A program made the position numbers and the translations under genes. Below the pieces are notes generated by a model, which saw only the letters and a list, made by a program, of their open reading frames with translations, did no database searches and was not told the DNA's origin. From positions 1-64,000 of the forward strand of contig NZ_QZWZ01000009.1 of NCBI RefSeq assembly GCF_003601975.1: a stretch of DNA of 64,000 bases, given 5' to 3'. Source of the stretch: Mesorhizobium waimense. GTDB lineage: Bacteria; Pseudomonadota; Alphaproteobacteria; Rhizobiales; Rhizobiaceae. Below, one piece after another: positions 7,337 to 16,843 of this stretch (its first letter is position 1; each line of letters starts with the position of its first letter).

Positions 7337-8578
7337 TCATGAGCGGGGTGGCCGACCGCGATCCAGCTGTCGCATTACCGGAGTCACCATTACGCCGTGC
7401 ATAACAATTGAACTCAGAACGGCGAAGCAGACAGTCACCCAAAGGATTGTCGCACCCTCAAATTCAGCCTGCCCGAGTGCAAATGCGAGGTAGTAAAACG
7501 AGCCAAGGCCGCGTATTCCAAAAAAGGCAATCACGGCCTTTTCTTTTGATGACGCCGGAAATCCAATTAGCCCAATCCACCCTGAGAGCGGTCGCACCAC
7601 GAACAGCACTAGGGCGGTAGTGACGATCACTTGCCAGCTCAAGGCGCCAAAAATGGACCCCTCTGCGATGGCTGCCCCAAAGCAGACCAGCAGGACCATC
7701 ATCAGCAATCGCTCAATCTGCTCCGCGAAATCGTGCAAACTCTCATGATACTCGTGCTGCCGCTCGACGGACCGTAGTGCCAACGCCGCGACAAACACTG
7801 CAAGGAAGCCATAGCCGTGAAGAAATTCAGTCGAGCCGTACGCAAGGCAGGTGATACCGAGCGCAACAAAGCCGTCTCTCGTCTCTGACAACCCCGACCT
7901 TTTCGGCAGGCGAAACGTTAGGTAGCCCATGACTTTTCCGCCCAGCCATCCAATGCCAACGCCTGCGGCGATCTTCCAGAGAACATCGACGACGAGCCAG
8001 TGTGTGAAGAAGGGCTCGCCGGACGCACGGGACAGCGCAATTGCGATGGCGAGATAGACGAACGGAAAGGCCGCTCCATCATTGAGGCCGGCCTCGGAGG
8101 TAAGGGCAAAACGCACCTCGTCCTCCTTGCCGGATTGGGGTGGACCAACCTGTATGTCACTTGCCAGGACAGGGTCAGTTGGTGCGAGAACAGCGCCAAG
8201 CAGAAGTGCGGCGCCAATGCCAAGCCCGAGAATTGACCAGCCGAGAAACGCAATTCCTGCGATCGTCAGAGGCATGGCGATGCTGAGAAGGCGCCATGAG
8301 GACTCCCAACCCCGCCAACTCACTGCCCGGTCCAGCTTCAGGCCAGCCCCCATAAGGGCGACGATGACAACGAATTCTGTGAGACGCTCGGTTAGTATCC
8401 GGTTCTCAAGTGGATTCACCCCTACGAGCGGAGAGAATGGTGACCAAACCAAAAGAACCCCGATCCCGATGCAAATCATTGGCAACGAAAGCGGAAGCTT
8501 CCTAAGGAGCATGGGTAGCCAGGCTGTAAGGAGCACGATTGCTCCAAAAACTGCCAAGAGGAGGGCATAGGAAGGCAT
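7337..8578 (-). CDS. Cation/proton antiporter, CPA1 (NhaP-like) family
   Basis: A 413-residue integral membrane protein with about 11-12 helices covering almost its whole length. Diagnostic segments are LGAVLAPTDPVLASDIQVGP (about residues 127-146) and ALTSEAGLNDGAAFPFVYLA (about 158-177), which carry the Asp and Asn-Asp residues lining the ion path in NhaP/NHE-type exchangers. Substrate (Na+, K+ or Li+) cannot be read from sequence. The C-terminal regulatory tail common in longer homologues is absent. Likely role: pH and salt homeostasis. Confidence 0.87.
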   Translation of the reverse strand: MPSYALLLAVFGAIVLLTAWLPMLLRKLPLSLPMICIGIGVLLVWSPFSPLVGVNPLENRILTERLTEFVVIVALMGAGLKLDRAVSWRGWESSWRLLSIAMPLTIAGIAFLGWSILGLGIGAALLLGAVLAPTDPVLASDIQVGPPQSGKEDEVRFALTSEAGLNDGAAFPFVYLAIAIALSRASGEPFFTHWLVVDVLWKIAAGVGIGWLGGKVMGYLTFRLPKRSGLSETRDGFVALGITCLAYGSTEFLHGYGFLAVFVAALALRSVERQHEYHESLHDFAEQIERLLMMVLLVCFGAAIAEGSIFGALSWQVIVTTALVLFVVRPLSGWIGLIGFPASSKEKAVIAFFGIRGLGSFYYLAFALGQAEFEGATILWVTVCFAVLSSIVMHGVMVTPVMRQLDRGRPPRS

Positions 8579-8660
8579 GTGGGTTTAGGCCGTTGAACGC
8601 ATGCTCGAAAGACCCTCAAGACCTTTTGACCGTCGGAAACTTGCAGACATCCGTTAGTTT

Positions 8661-9170
8661 TCAAAGGTCGACCTTGGCGTTGTCACCCACATCAGGCTTG
8701 GCTCCGGTGACAGCAGCGAACACCATCTTTGCGGTCGCGACTATCAGCCCCGGGCTGTCCCACAATTCGCCTTCGTCTGGGGTGACTGTTATTAGACGGA
8801 TTTCCGGATCGTTGGCGTCCTTCCACCAAGCCTTGTCAGTCTTCTCCCAGAGTTCTGCAATTTTTTCTCTGTCATTTGTGACCGTAGCCGGACCAGAGAT
8901 CGTGACATATTTGTAGTGGCTGCTGTCGCTCCAGGCCAATGTCACTTTGGGATATTTCGCAATTTGCTCGTTCTTAGCGCTGTCATCATTGACGAGGAAA
9001 TAGATCGCACCTTCGTCACGGTCTACGCGCGCAGAGAGCGGCCGAGCGCGATTGTATTCGCCGTCCCACGTCACAAACATGCAGATGTCGATATTTGTGG
9101 CGAGCTCCCAGATACGGTCTGTGGCCTCGGCTGATGTAAGATCTGTCCTTTGCTCTTTACGCTTGGCCAT
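8661..9170 (-). CDS. Pyridoxamine 5'-phosphate oxidase-like protein (general stress protein 26 type)
   Basis: A 169-residue protein from ATG at 9170, preceded by GAGGAACC. The flavin-binding split-barrel fold of the family is visible: MFVTWDGEYNRARPLSARVD (substrate and flavin strand), AIYFLVNDDSAKNEQIAKYP, VTLAWSDSSHYKYVTISGPA and a C-terminal WWKDANDPEIRLITVTPDEG. This arrangement matches the general stress protein 26 group, which binds FMN or a related cofactor. The upstream in-frame codons to 9272 lack a ribosome binding site and overlap a degraded sequence. Its role is probably oxidative or general stress. Confidence 0.85.
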   Translation of the reverse strand: MAKRKEQRTDLTSAEATDRIWELATNIDICMFVTWDGEYNRARPLSARVDRDEGAIYFLVNDDSAKNEQIAKYPKVTLAWSDSSHYKYVTISGPATVTNDREKIAELWEKTDKAWWKDANDPEIRLITVTPDEGELWDSPGLIVATAKMVFAAVTGAKPDVGDNAKVDL

Positions 9171-9230
9171 AAGGTTCCTCCAGCGAGTGAATTGCGCTTG
9201 TACAACTCGCGTGGGGTTCCGACGTTCCAA

Positions 9231-9395
9231 CTGGGCTCGGCTAAACAAGTCGGCGCGCGCGACGCGCTCCATTCAATTGTCGAAGAATATGAAACGGCGA
9301 TCGAAGAGCTGAAGTCGCCAATGAGGAGCCGCCAGCGTCAACAAGGACTCCAGACGACCAATGAGGAGACTTCAGACGACCAATGAGGAGCTCGA
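9231..9395 (+). pseudogene. Remnant of a CheB/CheR-type or PAS sensor coiled coil
   Basis: The plus strand reads DALHSIVEEYETAIEELKS, the start of the long coiled coil that links the CheR methyltransferase to the PAS part in CheB/CheR hybrids (typically EELKSANEEL, LQSTNEELE). After 9315 the frame is broken, but pieces NEE, LQTTNEE and TTNEELE appear in different frames. The 18-mer cagacgaccaatgaggag occurs at 9351-9368 and 9373-9390. No catalytic domain remains on either side. Confidence 0.6.
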
Positions 9396-10274
9396 ATGAG
9401 ATCAAGGCCTGGCGCGGCGTGTTTTCCCAACGTCGAGATTTGGCCGCTTTGGGCCGAATGCGCCTGTGGCGCCGTCGGTGAGGCCAGCGAAGATCGTCGC
9501 TCGATTGTCATTTTGACCGGCGCCGCCTGACGCGGCAGGTCAGGCGCCACCAACCGGGCCCCAAGCGCTTCCCTGATTTCGGTGCCGAGTTGCTCGGCCG
9601 CGCCCGTATTTCCCGGGTCCAACGGGAAGCTGCGGGCCGGAAACTCCAGCGCCAGCAAGTCCGCATCGAGGCGGACGATCTCGACGGGTTCGTCGCCAAA
9701 GATCATTGCTAGCCGCCGCGCCGCCTCCGCCGCCCGCAATCTGGTAAGGGCCAACGCAACAAAAAGAGAATCTATCGCGCTGCCACGCCGAGCATGCCTG
9801 CCTGCTCGGCGCGTCCCGGAGCCTATGCTCCCGGAGGACCGCATGCTTTGAATTCAATCCGAGCCAAATACCCCTGCTAGAGCTGACGCTGTCTTCACCG
9901 TCGAGTGGCCACCACAGGCGCAATCGGTGGCAACTGTCCGGCATGGCATTTCCTCATCGAATCCCTCGCGCAGGCCTATGCGGAAGTAGTTCAAGTCCCC
10001 GACAGCGAAGAAAGCGAGGGCCTTCGAGCATTTTGAGACAGTAGTCGAGGGTCACGATCCGCCTAATTGCACGTCGTTGCCGCCGATTACCGCACGCATT
10101 GCTGAAAGGTCTTTTGAAACCGGGAATGTTGAGCTACGTACGACGGGTGCCATCAACGAGACGGAGAAATTTGACAAACGGCCCAAAACCATTCAGCCAA
10201 AAGACAGAGATTTACACGATAACGCTCAATTCAAACCAGAAGAATTAAGCGTAAGCCACTGATTTGCAACAAGT
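9396..10274. other. Gene-poor stretch between the relics and the tRNA
   Basis: About 880 bases without a gene I can name. A minus-strand frame (9338-9844) stays open through a G/C-rich segment, with a coherent piece FGDEPVEIVRLDADLLALEF, and may be part of a decayed gene. A plus-strand 61-residue ORF (10077-10262, starting MPPITARIAERSFETGNVEL) has no clear ribosome binding site or known domain. The last 200 bases before the tRNA are A/T-rich. Confidence 0.4.
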
Positions 10275-10350
10275 TGGTGGGCCCGGAGGGACTCGAACCC
10301 CCAACCAAGCGGTTATGAGCCGCCGGCTCTAACCATTGAGCTACAGGCCC
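10275..10350 (-). tRNA. tRNA with CAT anticodon (tRNA-Ile2 or elongator tRNA-Met)
   Basis: The minus strand folds into a 76-base tRNA including an encoded CCA. The acceptor stem is GGGCCTG with CGGGCCC, the D arm contains TAGCTCAATGGTTAGAGC, the anticodon loop is CTCATAA (anticodon CAT), and the T arm has GGGTTCGAGTCCC. The anticodon arm and variable region (GGCGGCTCATAACCGCTTGG) are much closer to the E. coli ileX type tRNA-Ile2, whose C34 becomes lysidine, than to elongator tRNA-Met. That is a comparison from memory. The 3' end faces the accessory region, which makes it a plausible integration site. Confidence 0.95.
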
Positions 10351-10483
10351 CACGCGGCTGGATTAGTGTTTTTCCCCGGCCGGCACAAGGCTTTCCGGAC
10401 GGGCTGGCCGCGATCGCCCAAATCGCCCATATTTGCGCCCTAGTTGCCAGATGCGACTGGATCGCAGACCGAGGAGATTTTTG

Positions 10484-11209
10484 ATGACCAGACATCTTTT
10501 GCCGCTGACACTCATGCCCTTGGCGCTCGCCGCCGCGCTTGCTTTTCCGGCGATGGCCGGCGCTACCGATTCGCAGCCCCCGCCCCGCATCATCGTTTCG
10601 GGCGAAGGCCAGGCGACCGCGGCTCCCGATCTGGCGCTGCTGACGCTGAGCGTTATGCGCGAGGCCAAGACGGCGCGCGCAGCACTCGATGCCAACAACG
10701 ATGCCATGGCCGCCGTGATCGCGGCGATGAAATCGGCCGGTATCAAGGATCGCGACCTGCAGACGGCAGGCATCCAGATCAACCCGCGCTACAACTACAC
10801 CAACAAGCCGGACGGCAGCCAGGAGGCCGAGCTCGTCGCCTATCAGGTGACCAACACGCTTTCGGTGCGTATCCGCGACATCGACAAGACAGGCGATATC
10901 CTCGACAAGGCGGTGTCGCTCGGCGTCAACCAGGGCGGCGGCATCGCCTTCTCCAACGAGGATCCGTCCGCTGCGGTGACCGAGGCCCGCAAGAAGGCGG
11001 TCGCCAACGCCATGGCCAAGGCCAAGACCCTGGCCGAAGCCGCGGGCGTCGGCATCGGGCGTGTGCTCGAGATCACCGATCAGAACATCGCCCCGCCACC
11101 GATGCCGATCAATGCCAAGGCCTTCGATGCCGCGGGCGCGGCAGTTCCGGTGCAAGCCGGCGAGAATTCCTACGCGGTGCAGGTCACCGTCACCTTCGAG
11201 CTGAAGTAA
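10484..11209 (+). CDS. SIMPL-domain (DUF541) periplasmic protein, BP26/Omp28-like
   Basis: A 241-residue protein starting at ATG 10484 after GAGGAG. Residues 1-28 are a signal peptide ending AMAGA. The rest is the SIMPL domain: RIIVSGEGQATAAPDLALLT near the mature N-terminus, a central helix (ARAALDANNDAMAAVIAAMK), NPRYNYTNKPDG, and a late AVTEARKKAVANAMAKAKTL helix. Related proteins are abundant periplasmic antigens in Brucella that form ring-like oligomers; their role is unclear. An in-frame ATG at 10433 lacks a ribosome site. A strong terminator follows. Confidence 0.9.
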   Translation: MTRHLLPLTLMPLALAAALAFPAMAGATDSQPPPRIIVSGEGQATAAPDLALLTLSVMREAKTARAALDANNDAMAAVIAAMKSAGIKDRDLQTAGIQINPRYNYTNKPDGSQEAELVAYQVTNTLSVRIRDIDKTGDILDKAVSLGVNQGGGIAFSNEDPSAAVTEARKKAVANAMAKAKTLAEAAGVGIGRVLEITDQNIAPPPMPINAKAFDAAGAAVPVQAGENSYAVQVTVTFELK

Positions 11210-11270
11210 GCACCGTCAACCGCCATCGACGGGACGAAAACTGATCGGTTCGGATCGGCACAAGACCATG

Positions 11271-11306
11271 AAAAACCCCGGAGGACTGGTCCTCCGGGGT
11301 TTTTTG
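11271..11306 (+). terminator. Rho-independent terminator after the SIMPL gene
   Basis: The arms accccggagga and tcctccggggt form a long GC-rich stem with a very short loop, followed by TTTTTTG. The stem is flanked by A and T runs, so it may work in both directions. Confidence 0.9.
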
Positions 11307-11409
11307 AGCCGCACGCTTCCGTCCTGGCGAAAAAGGGGCTCTGCTACTCATAGCCGATCTTCAAGGCTGATCTTCGCTAGAAGATCATGCCCAGATACTC
11401 GGCCGGAAC

Positions 11410-11763
11410 CTAGCGATAGATGACCGGGCAACCGCGCTCGTTGGCGAACACGACCACCACGCGGTCGCCATACTGGCGGCCCGCAACTTTCACGGTGCGC
11501 CGGCTGACGTCGACGATGCGGGCGCGGCGCAGGCCCATGCGCTCGGCCTTGTCGAGGGCGCGGTCCGGCGAACAGCCACGGCGGCGCCAGTCGCGTTCAC
11601 GGCGGTAGCCATCATCATCGCCGCTGTAGACACCGATGCGCGGTTCATTGTTGTTGCCGAAGCCGAGATAGATGCTATCGGCATGAGCAGTGGTGACCGG
11701 GATGGTGGCCAGCGTGCCGAGACCGACCAAGGCCGAAAGGGCTGCCGTCTTGATGTTGAACAT
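11410..11763 (-). CDS. Secreted small arginine-rich hypothetical protein
   Basis: A 117-residue protein from ATG 11763, preceded by GGAGAG. Residues 1-28 form a signal peptide (MFNIKTAALSALVGLGTLAT to AHA). The mature part has an acidic/basic linker, then a compact C-terminal module: CSPDRALDKAERMGLRRARI, a VDVSRRTVKVAGRQYGDRVV strand pair and a terminal GCPVIYR. The two cysteines bracketing the module could form a disulfide in the periplasm. I have seen similar short rhizobial secreted proteins but know no function. Confidence 0.75.
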   Translation of the reverse strand: MFNIKTAALSALVGLGTLATIPVTTAHADSIYLGFGNNNEPRIGVYSGDDDGYRRERDWRRRGCSPDRALDKAERMGLRRARIVDVSRRTVKVAGRQYGDRVVVVFANERGCPVIYR

Positions 11764-11984
11764 GTCTTCTCTCCTTGTTGCGGGCTCTCGCCCGTCCTCG
11801 TGAACCGATGGGGGAACAATGCGCTTGCCAGTCTGAACTCTTTGCGAACCGTCCATTCATCTTCGGTTCATGTGGCAAATCATCGGTTGTGCGATCGGAA
11901 CTCAAACGCCCGATCGCCTCCCCGGTTCCGGACGAAGCCGGGTCGGCGCGTGGTATTTGCTACCGCTTTGCGGCGAAAATCGAG

Positions 11985-12440
11985 TCAGGGTTCGTCATCG
12001 AGCATATAGTCGAAATAATCGTCCGGATCGGCCAGGTCTGTCTCCGTGGCCTTGACCCGGCCGCGGATCGAGATGCCGGCTTCGTGCACGGTCTCGGCAC
12101 TTCCCGAAACCAGCCTGTGCCACCAGTAGAGGTCATGCCCCTCCGCCACCAGCCGATAGGCGCAGGTTCTTGGCAGCCAGGTGATCGTGCGCACATTCTG
12201 CGGCGTCAGCCCGACACAATCGGGAACGCGCGCCAGCCGGTTGGCATAGTCGGCACAGCGGCAGCTTTCGGCGTCGAACAGCCTGCAGCCGACGCTTGTC
12301 CAGTAGATTTCGCCGGTGTCCTCGTCCTCGAGCTTCGACAGGCAGCATTTGCCGCAGCCGTCGCAGAGCGATTCCCACTCGGCGGGCGTCATCGCCTCGA
12401 GCGTCTTGGTTTTCCAGAACGGCGCGTCCATTGCCGGCAT
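11985..12440 (-). CDS. YcgN/UPF0260-family cysteine cluster protein
   Basis: A 151-residue protein. Conserved cysteines occur as [13 protein letters not shown] near residue 25 and later as VGCRLFD, CRCADY and PDCVGL, the pattern of the zinc/iron-chelating CxxCxxCC family. [20 protein letters not shown] is also typical. The start may be ATG 12440 ([12 protein letters not shown]) or ATG 12431. The function of the family is unknown; metal binding is inferred from the cysteines. It is divergent from the OmpA gene. Confidence 0.87.
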   Translation of the reverse strand: MPAMDAPFWKTKTLEAMTPAEWESLCDGCGKCCLSKLEDEDTGEIYWTSVGCRLFDAESCRCADYANRLARVPDCVGLTPQNVRTITWLPRTCAYRLVAEGHDLYWWHRLVSGSAETVHEAGISIRGRVKATETDLADPDDYFDYMLDDEP

Positions 12441-12659
12441 GTGGCCCCAGCTGGCGCCAAGGTCAAGCGCCGTCATCGCAGCAGAGGCGGCTTGTGCCAT
12501 CCGATCGCCGCAAATGCGGCCGGCACCATACGAAAAACACGAAGTTGCCTTCAAAAGGCCGGTCAATCGTCCTTCGTTGCCAGTAATGCCCGCAAGCCGG
12601 AACCAAATCCGGATGATGAAAGTTTGGGCAGGGATGGGACCCCACAAGGAGAATTTGAG

Positions 12660-14837
12660 ATGAAACGCCAACCACGGATTCTGGCAGGCACAGCAATTGG
12701 CCTGCTGATGGCATCCGCGCCGTTGGGCGCGTACCCGCTGCAGGGCAGTGCCGCTTTCGGCCCTCTGCAGCACACCGCCGCGCCGCTGATCCTGGCGCAA
12801 GCAGCCTGTGCCGAGGGCGAATCGGCAGAGGCCTGCGCGCAGAAACAGCAGGGGGAGCCGGAGCAGCCCAAGAGAAAGAAGCGCGACCAGCAGCAGCAAA
12901 CAGAATCCGCGCCAGCGGAGCAGGCCGCGCCGGCACAGGGCGAGCAGGAGCAGCAGCCGCGCAGGAAGAAGCGTGATCAACAGCAGCAAACCGAACAGGC
13001 TCCGGCCGAACAGGCCGCGCCTGCCGCTGAGCAGCAGTTGCCGCGCAGGAAGAAGCGAGACCAGCAACAGCAGATCGAGGCCGCACCTGCCGAACAGCCC
13101 GCCGAGCAGGCCGCTCCAGCAAACGAAGAGCAGCCGATCAAGCCGCGCAAGAAGAAGCGCGACCAGCAGCAGCAGATCGAGGCCGCACCTGCCGAACAGC
13201 CCGCCGAGCAGGCCGCTCCGGCAAACGAAGAGCAACCGATAAAGCCGCGCAAGAAGAAGCGCGACCAGCAGCAGCAGATCGAGGCCGCACCTGCCGAACA
13301 GCCAGCCGAGCAGGCGGCCCCGGCAAACGACAACAACCCACAGCCCCTGCGCAAGAAGCGCAAGCAGGATCAGCAGATCGAAGCCGCGCCCGCCGAACAG
13401 GCGCCGGCCAAGAAGGAAGCGCCCGCCGGCGAGCCGGTCCCGCAGGCCGAACCGCTTCAGCCTGAGCAGCAGGCGGCGCCCGCCGAGGGCGAACAGCCTC
13501 AGGACAAGAAGAAGCGCGGCAAGAAGCCTGTCGGCGAACAGCCGGTGACGGGAGAGCAGCCGGCCACCGGAGAACAGCCTTCGACGGCCGAACAACCCGC
13601 CAATGGCCAGCAGCCCGTGACCGGCGAACAGCCGGCCCAGGGTGAGAATGCGGCCCAGGGCGAAGCTCCGGCCGACAAGAACGCAGCCCCTATCCTCGAC
13701 AGCCAGAAGGATGTCCTGCGCAAGCGCAAGGGCAAGAACGGCCAGCAGGGAGGCGAGAATGCGAGCGGCGAACAGGCCAACCAGCCCGCCCAGCAGAATG
13801 GCGAACAGGTGCAAGCCCCGAAGCCGGCTCCGGTCGACCAGGGACCGCCGCCCACCGACGACAAGTCGGCTCAGCAGGCAATCCAGCCTGAAAAGATCGC
13901 CCCGGTGACGGAGGAAAAGGGCAAGCGCGTCGAGCGTGCGCCTGATGAGAACGTGCGCGACCGCCGGCGTCCGAAAGGCGTCGACGTCGTCAGGGAACTC
14001 GGTGACCGCGTCATCCTGCAGTTCAACAACCAGACGATCGTGGAAAGCAATGATTCACCGCGCATGCACCGCGGCGCCAGGAACGTCTATTATGAAGATC
14101 TGTCGGGCAATCGCACCCGGGAAATCGTCGAGCGTGACAACGGCGTCCAGATCGTCACCATCCGCAACCGCTACGGCGACGTCATCCAGCGTTCGCGCAT
14201 TGCGCCGGATGGTCGCGAATATGTGCTGAGCTATGTCGACGAGCGTCACTATGAGGATGATGGCGACTGGCGCGATCCCGGCGACGACCTGCCGCCGATG
14301 CAGCTCACCATTCCGCGCGATGAGTACATCCTGGACTCCGAGGATGTCGAGGATCCCGACGACTACTACACCTTCCTCGAACAGCCGCCGGTAGAGCGGG
14401 TGCAGCGCCTCTACTCGATCGACGAGGTCAAACGTTCGGCCCGGGTGCGCGACATTGCCCGCCGCGTCGATCTCGACACGCTGAACTTCGAGTTCGGTTC
14501 GGCCTCCATCTCCGATACCGAGGTGCAGAAGCTCGACGGCGTCGCCAGTGCCATGGAGAAGTTGTTGAAGAAGAACCCCGCGGAGACCTTCCTGATCGAA
14601 GGCCATACCGACGCCGTCGGCACGCCGGAGGCGAACCTTGCTCTGTCCGACCGACGCGCTGAAGCGGTCGCCGAGGCGCTCACCAATGCCTTCGGCATCC
14701 CGCCGGAGAACCTGACGACGCAGGGCTATGGCGAAGAGTATCTCAAGGTCGACACGTCGGGCCCCAACCGTGAGAACCGCCGCGTTGGCATTCGCCGCAT
14801 CACCTCGCTGGTGGCGCCGGTGGCCAGCGCGAATTAG
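12660..14837 (+). CDS. OmpA-family outer membrane protein with a long Gln/Pro/Lys repeat region
   Basis: A 725-residue protein from ATG 12660, preceded by AAGGAG. Residues 1-25 are a signal peptide. Residues about 60-430 are low complexity: repeated KKRDQQQQ blocks with [10 protein letters not shown] spacers, then [16 protein letters not shown] units. A middle segment ([20 protein letters not shown] to [16 protein letters not shown]) is probably beta-rich. The C-terminal OmpA domain starts near residue 595 and carries [20 protein letters not shown] and [15 protein letters not shown], which bind peptidoglycan. The repeats likely span the periplasm or extend outward. The longer open frame back to 11775 lacks a signal and a ribosome site. 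Confidence 0.9.
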   Translation: MKRQPRILAGTAIGLLMASAPLGAYPLQGSAAFGPLQHTAAPLILAQAACAEGESAEACAQKQQGEPEQPKRKKRDQQQQTESAPAEQAAPAQGEQEQQPRRKKRDQQQQTEQAPAEQAAPAAEQQLPRRKKRDQQQQIEAAPAEQPAEQAAPANEEQPIKPRKKKRDQQQQIEAAPAEQPAEQAAPANEEQPIKPRKKKRDQQQQIEAAPAEQPAEQAAPANDNNPQPLRKKRKQDQQIEAAPAEQAPAKKEAPAGEPVPQAEPLQPEQQAAPAEGEQPQDKKKRGKKPVGEQPVTGEQPATGEQPSTAEQPANGQQPVTGEQPAQGENAAQGEAPADKNAAPILDSQKDVLRKRKGKNGQQGGENASGEQANQPAQQNGEQVQAPKPAPVDQGPPPTDDKSAQQAIQPEKIAPVTEEKGKRVERAPDENVRDRRRPKGVDVVRELGDRVILQFNNQTIVESNDSPRMHRGARNVYYEDLSGNRTREIVERDNGVQIVTIRNRYGDVIQRSRIAPDGREYVLSYVDERHYEDDGDWRDPGDDLPPMQLTIPRDEYILDSEDVEDPDDYYTFLEQPPVERVQRLYSIDEVKRSARVRDIARRVDLDTLNFEFGSASISDTEVQKLDGVASAMEKLLKKNPAETFLIEGHTDAVGTPEANLALSDRRAEAVAEALTNAFGIPPENLTTQGYGEEYLKVDTSGPNRENRRVGIRRITSLVAPVASAN
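13071..13337 (+). repeat. 102-bp in-frame tandem repeat inside the OmpA-family gene
   Basis: The unit starting cagatcgaggccgcacctgc begins at 13071, 13173 and 13275, a period of 102 bp or 34 codons. The first two units are complete and nearly identical, and the third is partial. The encoded unit is [20 protein letters not shown] plus [14 protein letters not shown]. Older, more diverged KKRDQQQQ units lie upstream to about 12880. Near identity at DNA level suggests recent duplication and possible length variation between strains. Confidence 0.92.
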
Positions 14838-14884
14838 TGCATGATTCCAGAAGCCTGAGCGGGTTTCCGGAATCGCGAAAGCAA

Positions 14885-14922
14885 GAGCAGACCCATCCCG
14901 TTTTGCTGGGATGGGCCTGCTC
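14885..14922. repeat. Strong intergenic hairpin after the OmpA gene
   Basis: gagcagacccatccc at 14885-14899 pairs with gggatgggcctgctc at 14908-14922 (one mismatch, 8-base loop). There is no T tract, so it is not a canonical rho-independent terminator. It may protect the 3' end of the mRNA or be a REP-like element. Confidence 0.65.
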
Positions 14923-15049
14923 GCGAAGGAGCACACTCAAGAAGAATTGTAGCCGGCGATTCGGTGGAGATCATTGAATAGCCGCATTGACAACCCCAGA
15001 TTTCGAAAGGGCGTTCCCTGCCCTGTCCCGACTCCAGCGGGACACATGA

Positions 15050-15079
15050 GCCCCGCCGGTCCCCTCCGGCGGGGTTTTT
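15050..15079 (+). terminator. Rho-independent terminator without an obvious upstream gene
   Basis: gccccgccgg pairs with ccggcggggt around a tcccct loop and is followed by TTTTTG. It lies 213 bp after the OmpA stop and 78 bp before the UPF0114 start. The interval 14923-15049 has no ORF but holds another small stem (gtcccg with cgggac), so this terminator may end a small RNA or be a second terminator for the OmpA transcript. Confidence 0.75.
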
Positions 15080-15157
15080 GTTTCCCTCGACAACCGCCCT
15101 TGCAAACCGTGGCGGCCTGCCCGAAATACGACAGTGCCAAATAGACCGGAACCAAAT

Positions 15158-15676
15158 ATGAAACGTCTCGAACTCGCCATCGAATCGATCATTTCTCGCC
15201 ACGCGCTGGCTGCTGGTCGTGTTCTATATCGGGCTAGGCCTGGCACTTGCCATCTATGCCCTGTCCTTCGGCAAGAAACTCTACGAGTTCGTCACCGTGG
15301 CGTTCACGCTTGGTGACACCGACACCATCCTCAAGATGCTCGGCCTGATCGACGCAGCACTTGTCGCTTCGCTGTTGGTGATGGTGATCATCTCGGGCTA
15401 CGAGAACTTCGTCAGCCGTTTCGACGAGAATGACGGCGAGGTGCACTGGCTGGGCACGATCGATTCGGTTCGCTGAAGGTCAAGGTCGCCTCGACCATCG
15501 TCGCCATCTCGTCCATCCACTTGCTGCAGGTCTTCCTGAACTCGGTCTCCTATACGACCGATCAGTTGATGTGGCTGACGATCATCCACCTCGCCTTCGT
15601 GCTGTCGGCCTTCATGCTGGCCTACATCGACCGGCTGATGGGTCTGGGCAAGGCTGCGAAGGGCGGGGCGGATTGA
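15158..15676 (+). pseudogene. UPF0114 (YqhA-like) membrane protein gene with two single-base frameshifts
   Basis: Three frames join into one protein: MKRLELAIESII, then WLLVVFYIGLGLALAIYALS through [20 protein letters not shown], then [20 protein letters not shown] through [19 protein letters not shown]. The first break is a one-base insertion at about 15191-15196 (tctc where ttc is expected). The second is one missing G at about 15468-15473 (GTIDS to GSLKVK). The shifts cancel, so the last part returns to the first frame. An intact gene would encode a four-helix inner membrane protein of unknown function. Everything else is well conserved, so a recent mutation or sequencing errors are both possible. 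Confidence 0.75.
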
Positions 15677-15710
15677 CGCCTATAGGCAAAGCGACAGCAG
15701 CGCCGTCCCG

Positions 15711-16577
<867 letters not shown>

Positions 16578-16701
16578 TTTTCCACCTCCCTTTTAGCACG
16601 ACAGGTGCGAACCTTTGCGCGGCAGGCAACCGCAGCGCAAGAGCCGAAAGCATGCAAAGCTGGTTACGCTGCGTAGGGTCGGAAACTGGTGAAGCCGGAC
16701 C

Positions 16702-16843
16702 AGGGTCTGTTGCGATTCAGGTCAGGCCGAGTCGAAACAACGGGTTCCGAGTACCGGAGCGGAGCGTACTTTTGGGTACGCGAGCACCGGAAGCGCGAAG
16801 CTGCTGTTTGCAGACCGGCGTCACCTGAATATCGATAGACCCT
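16702..16843. repeat. Nested intergenic inverted repeat (REP-like)
   Basis: Outer arms at 16702-16722 and 16823-16843 match as inverted repeats at 17 of 21 positions. Near the centre a perfect hairpin gcgtac (16764-16769) and gtacgc (16776-16781) is flanked by ccgagtaccgg and gcgagcaccgg, which also pair imperfectly. The element ends on the stop codon of the LuxR-type gene (minus strand). It may act as transcript end signal and be a repeated genomic element. Confidence 0.6.

Noticed and set aside
13071-13337. CRISPR-like regular repeats
   Set aside because: The 102-bp units are directly tandem, in frame within the OmpA-family gene, and have no unique spacers.
11985-13814. Minus-strand 609-codon frame with Leu-rich repeats over the OmpA gene
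   Set aside because: Only its last 150 codons are real (the YcgN protein). The rest is antisense to the Gln/Lys/Ala repeat region, which reads as Leu-rich on the opposite strand.
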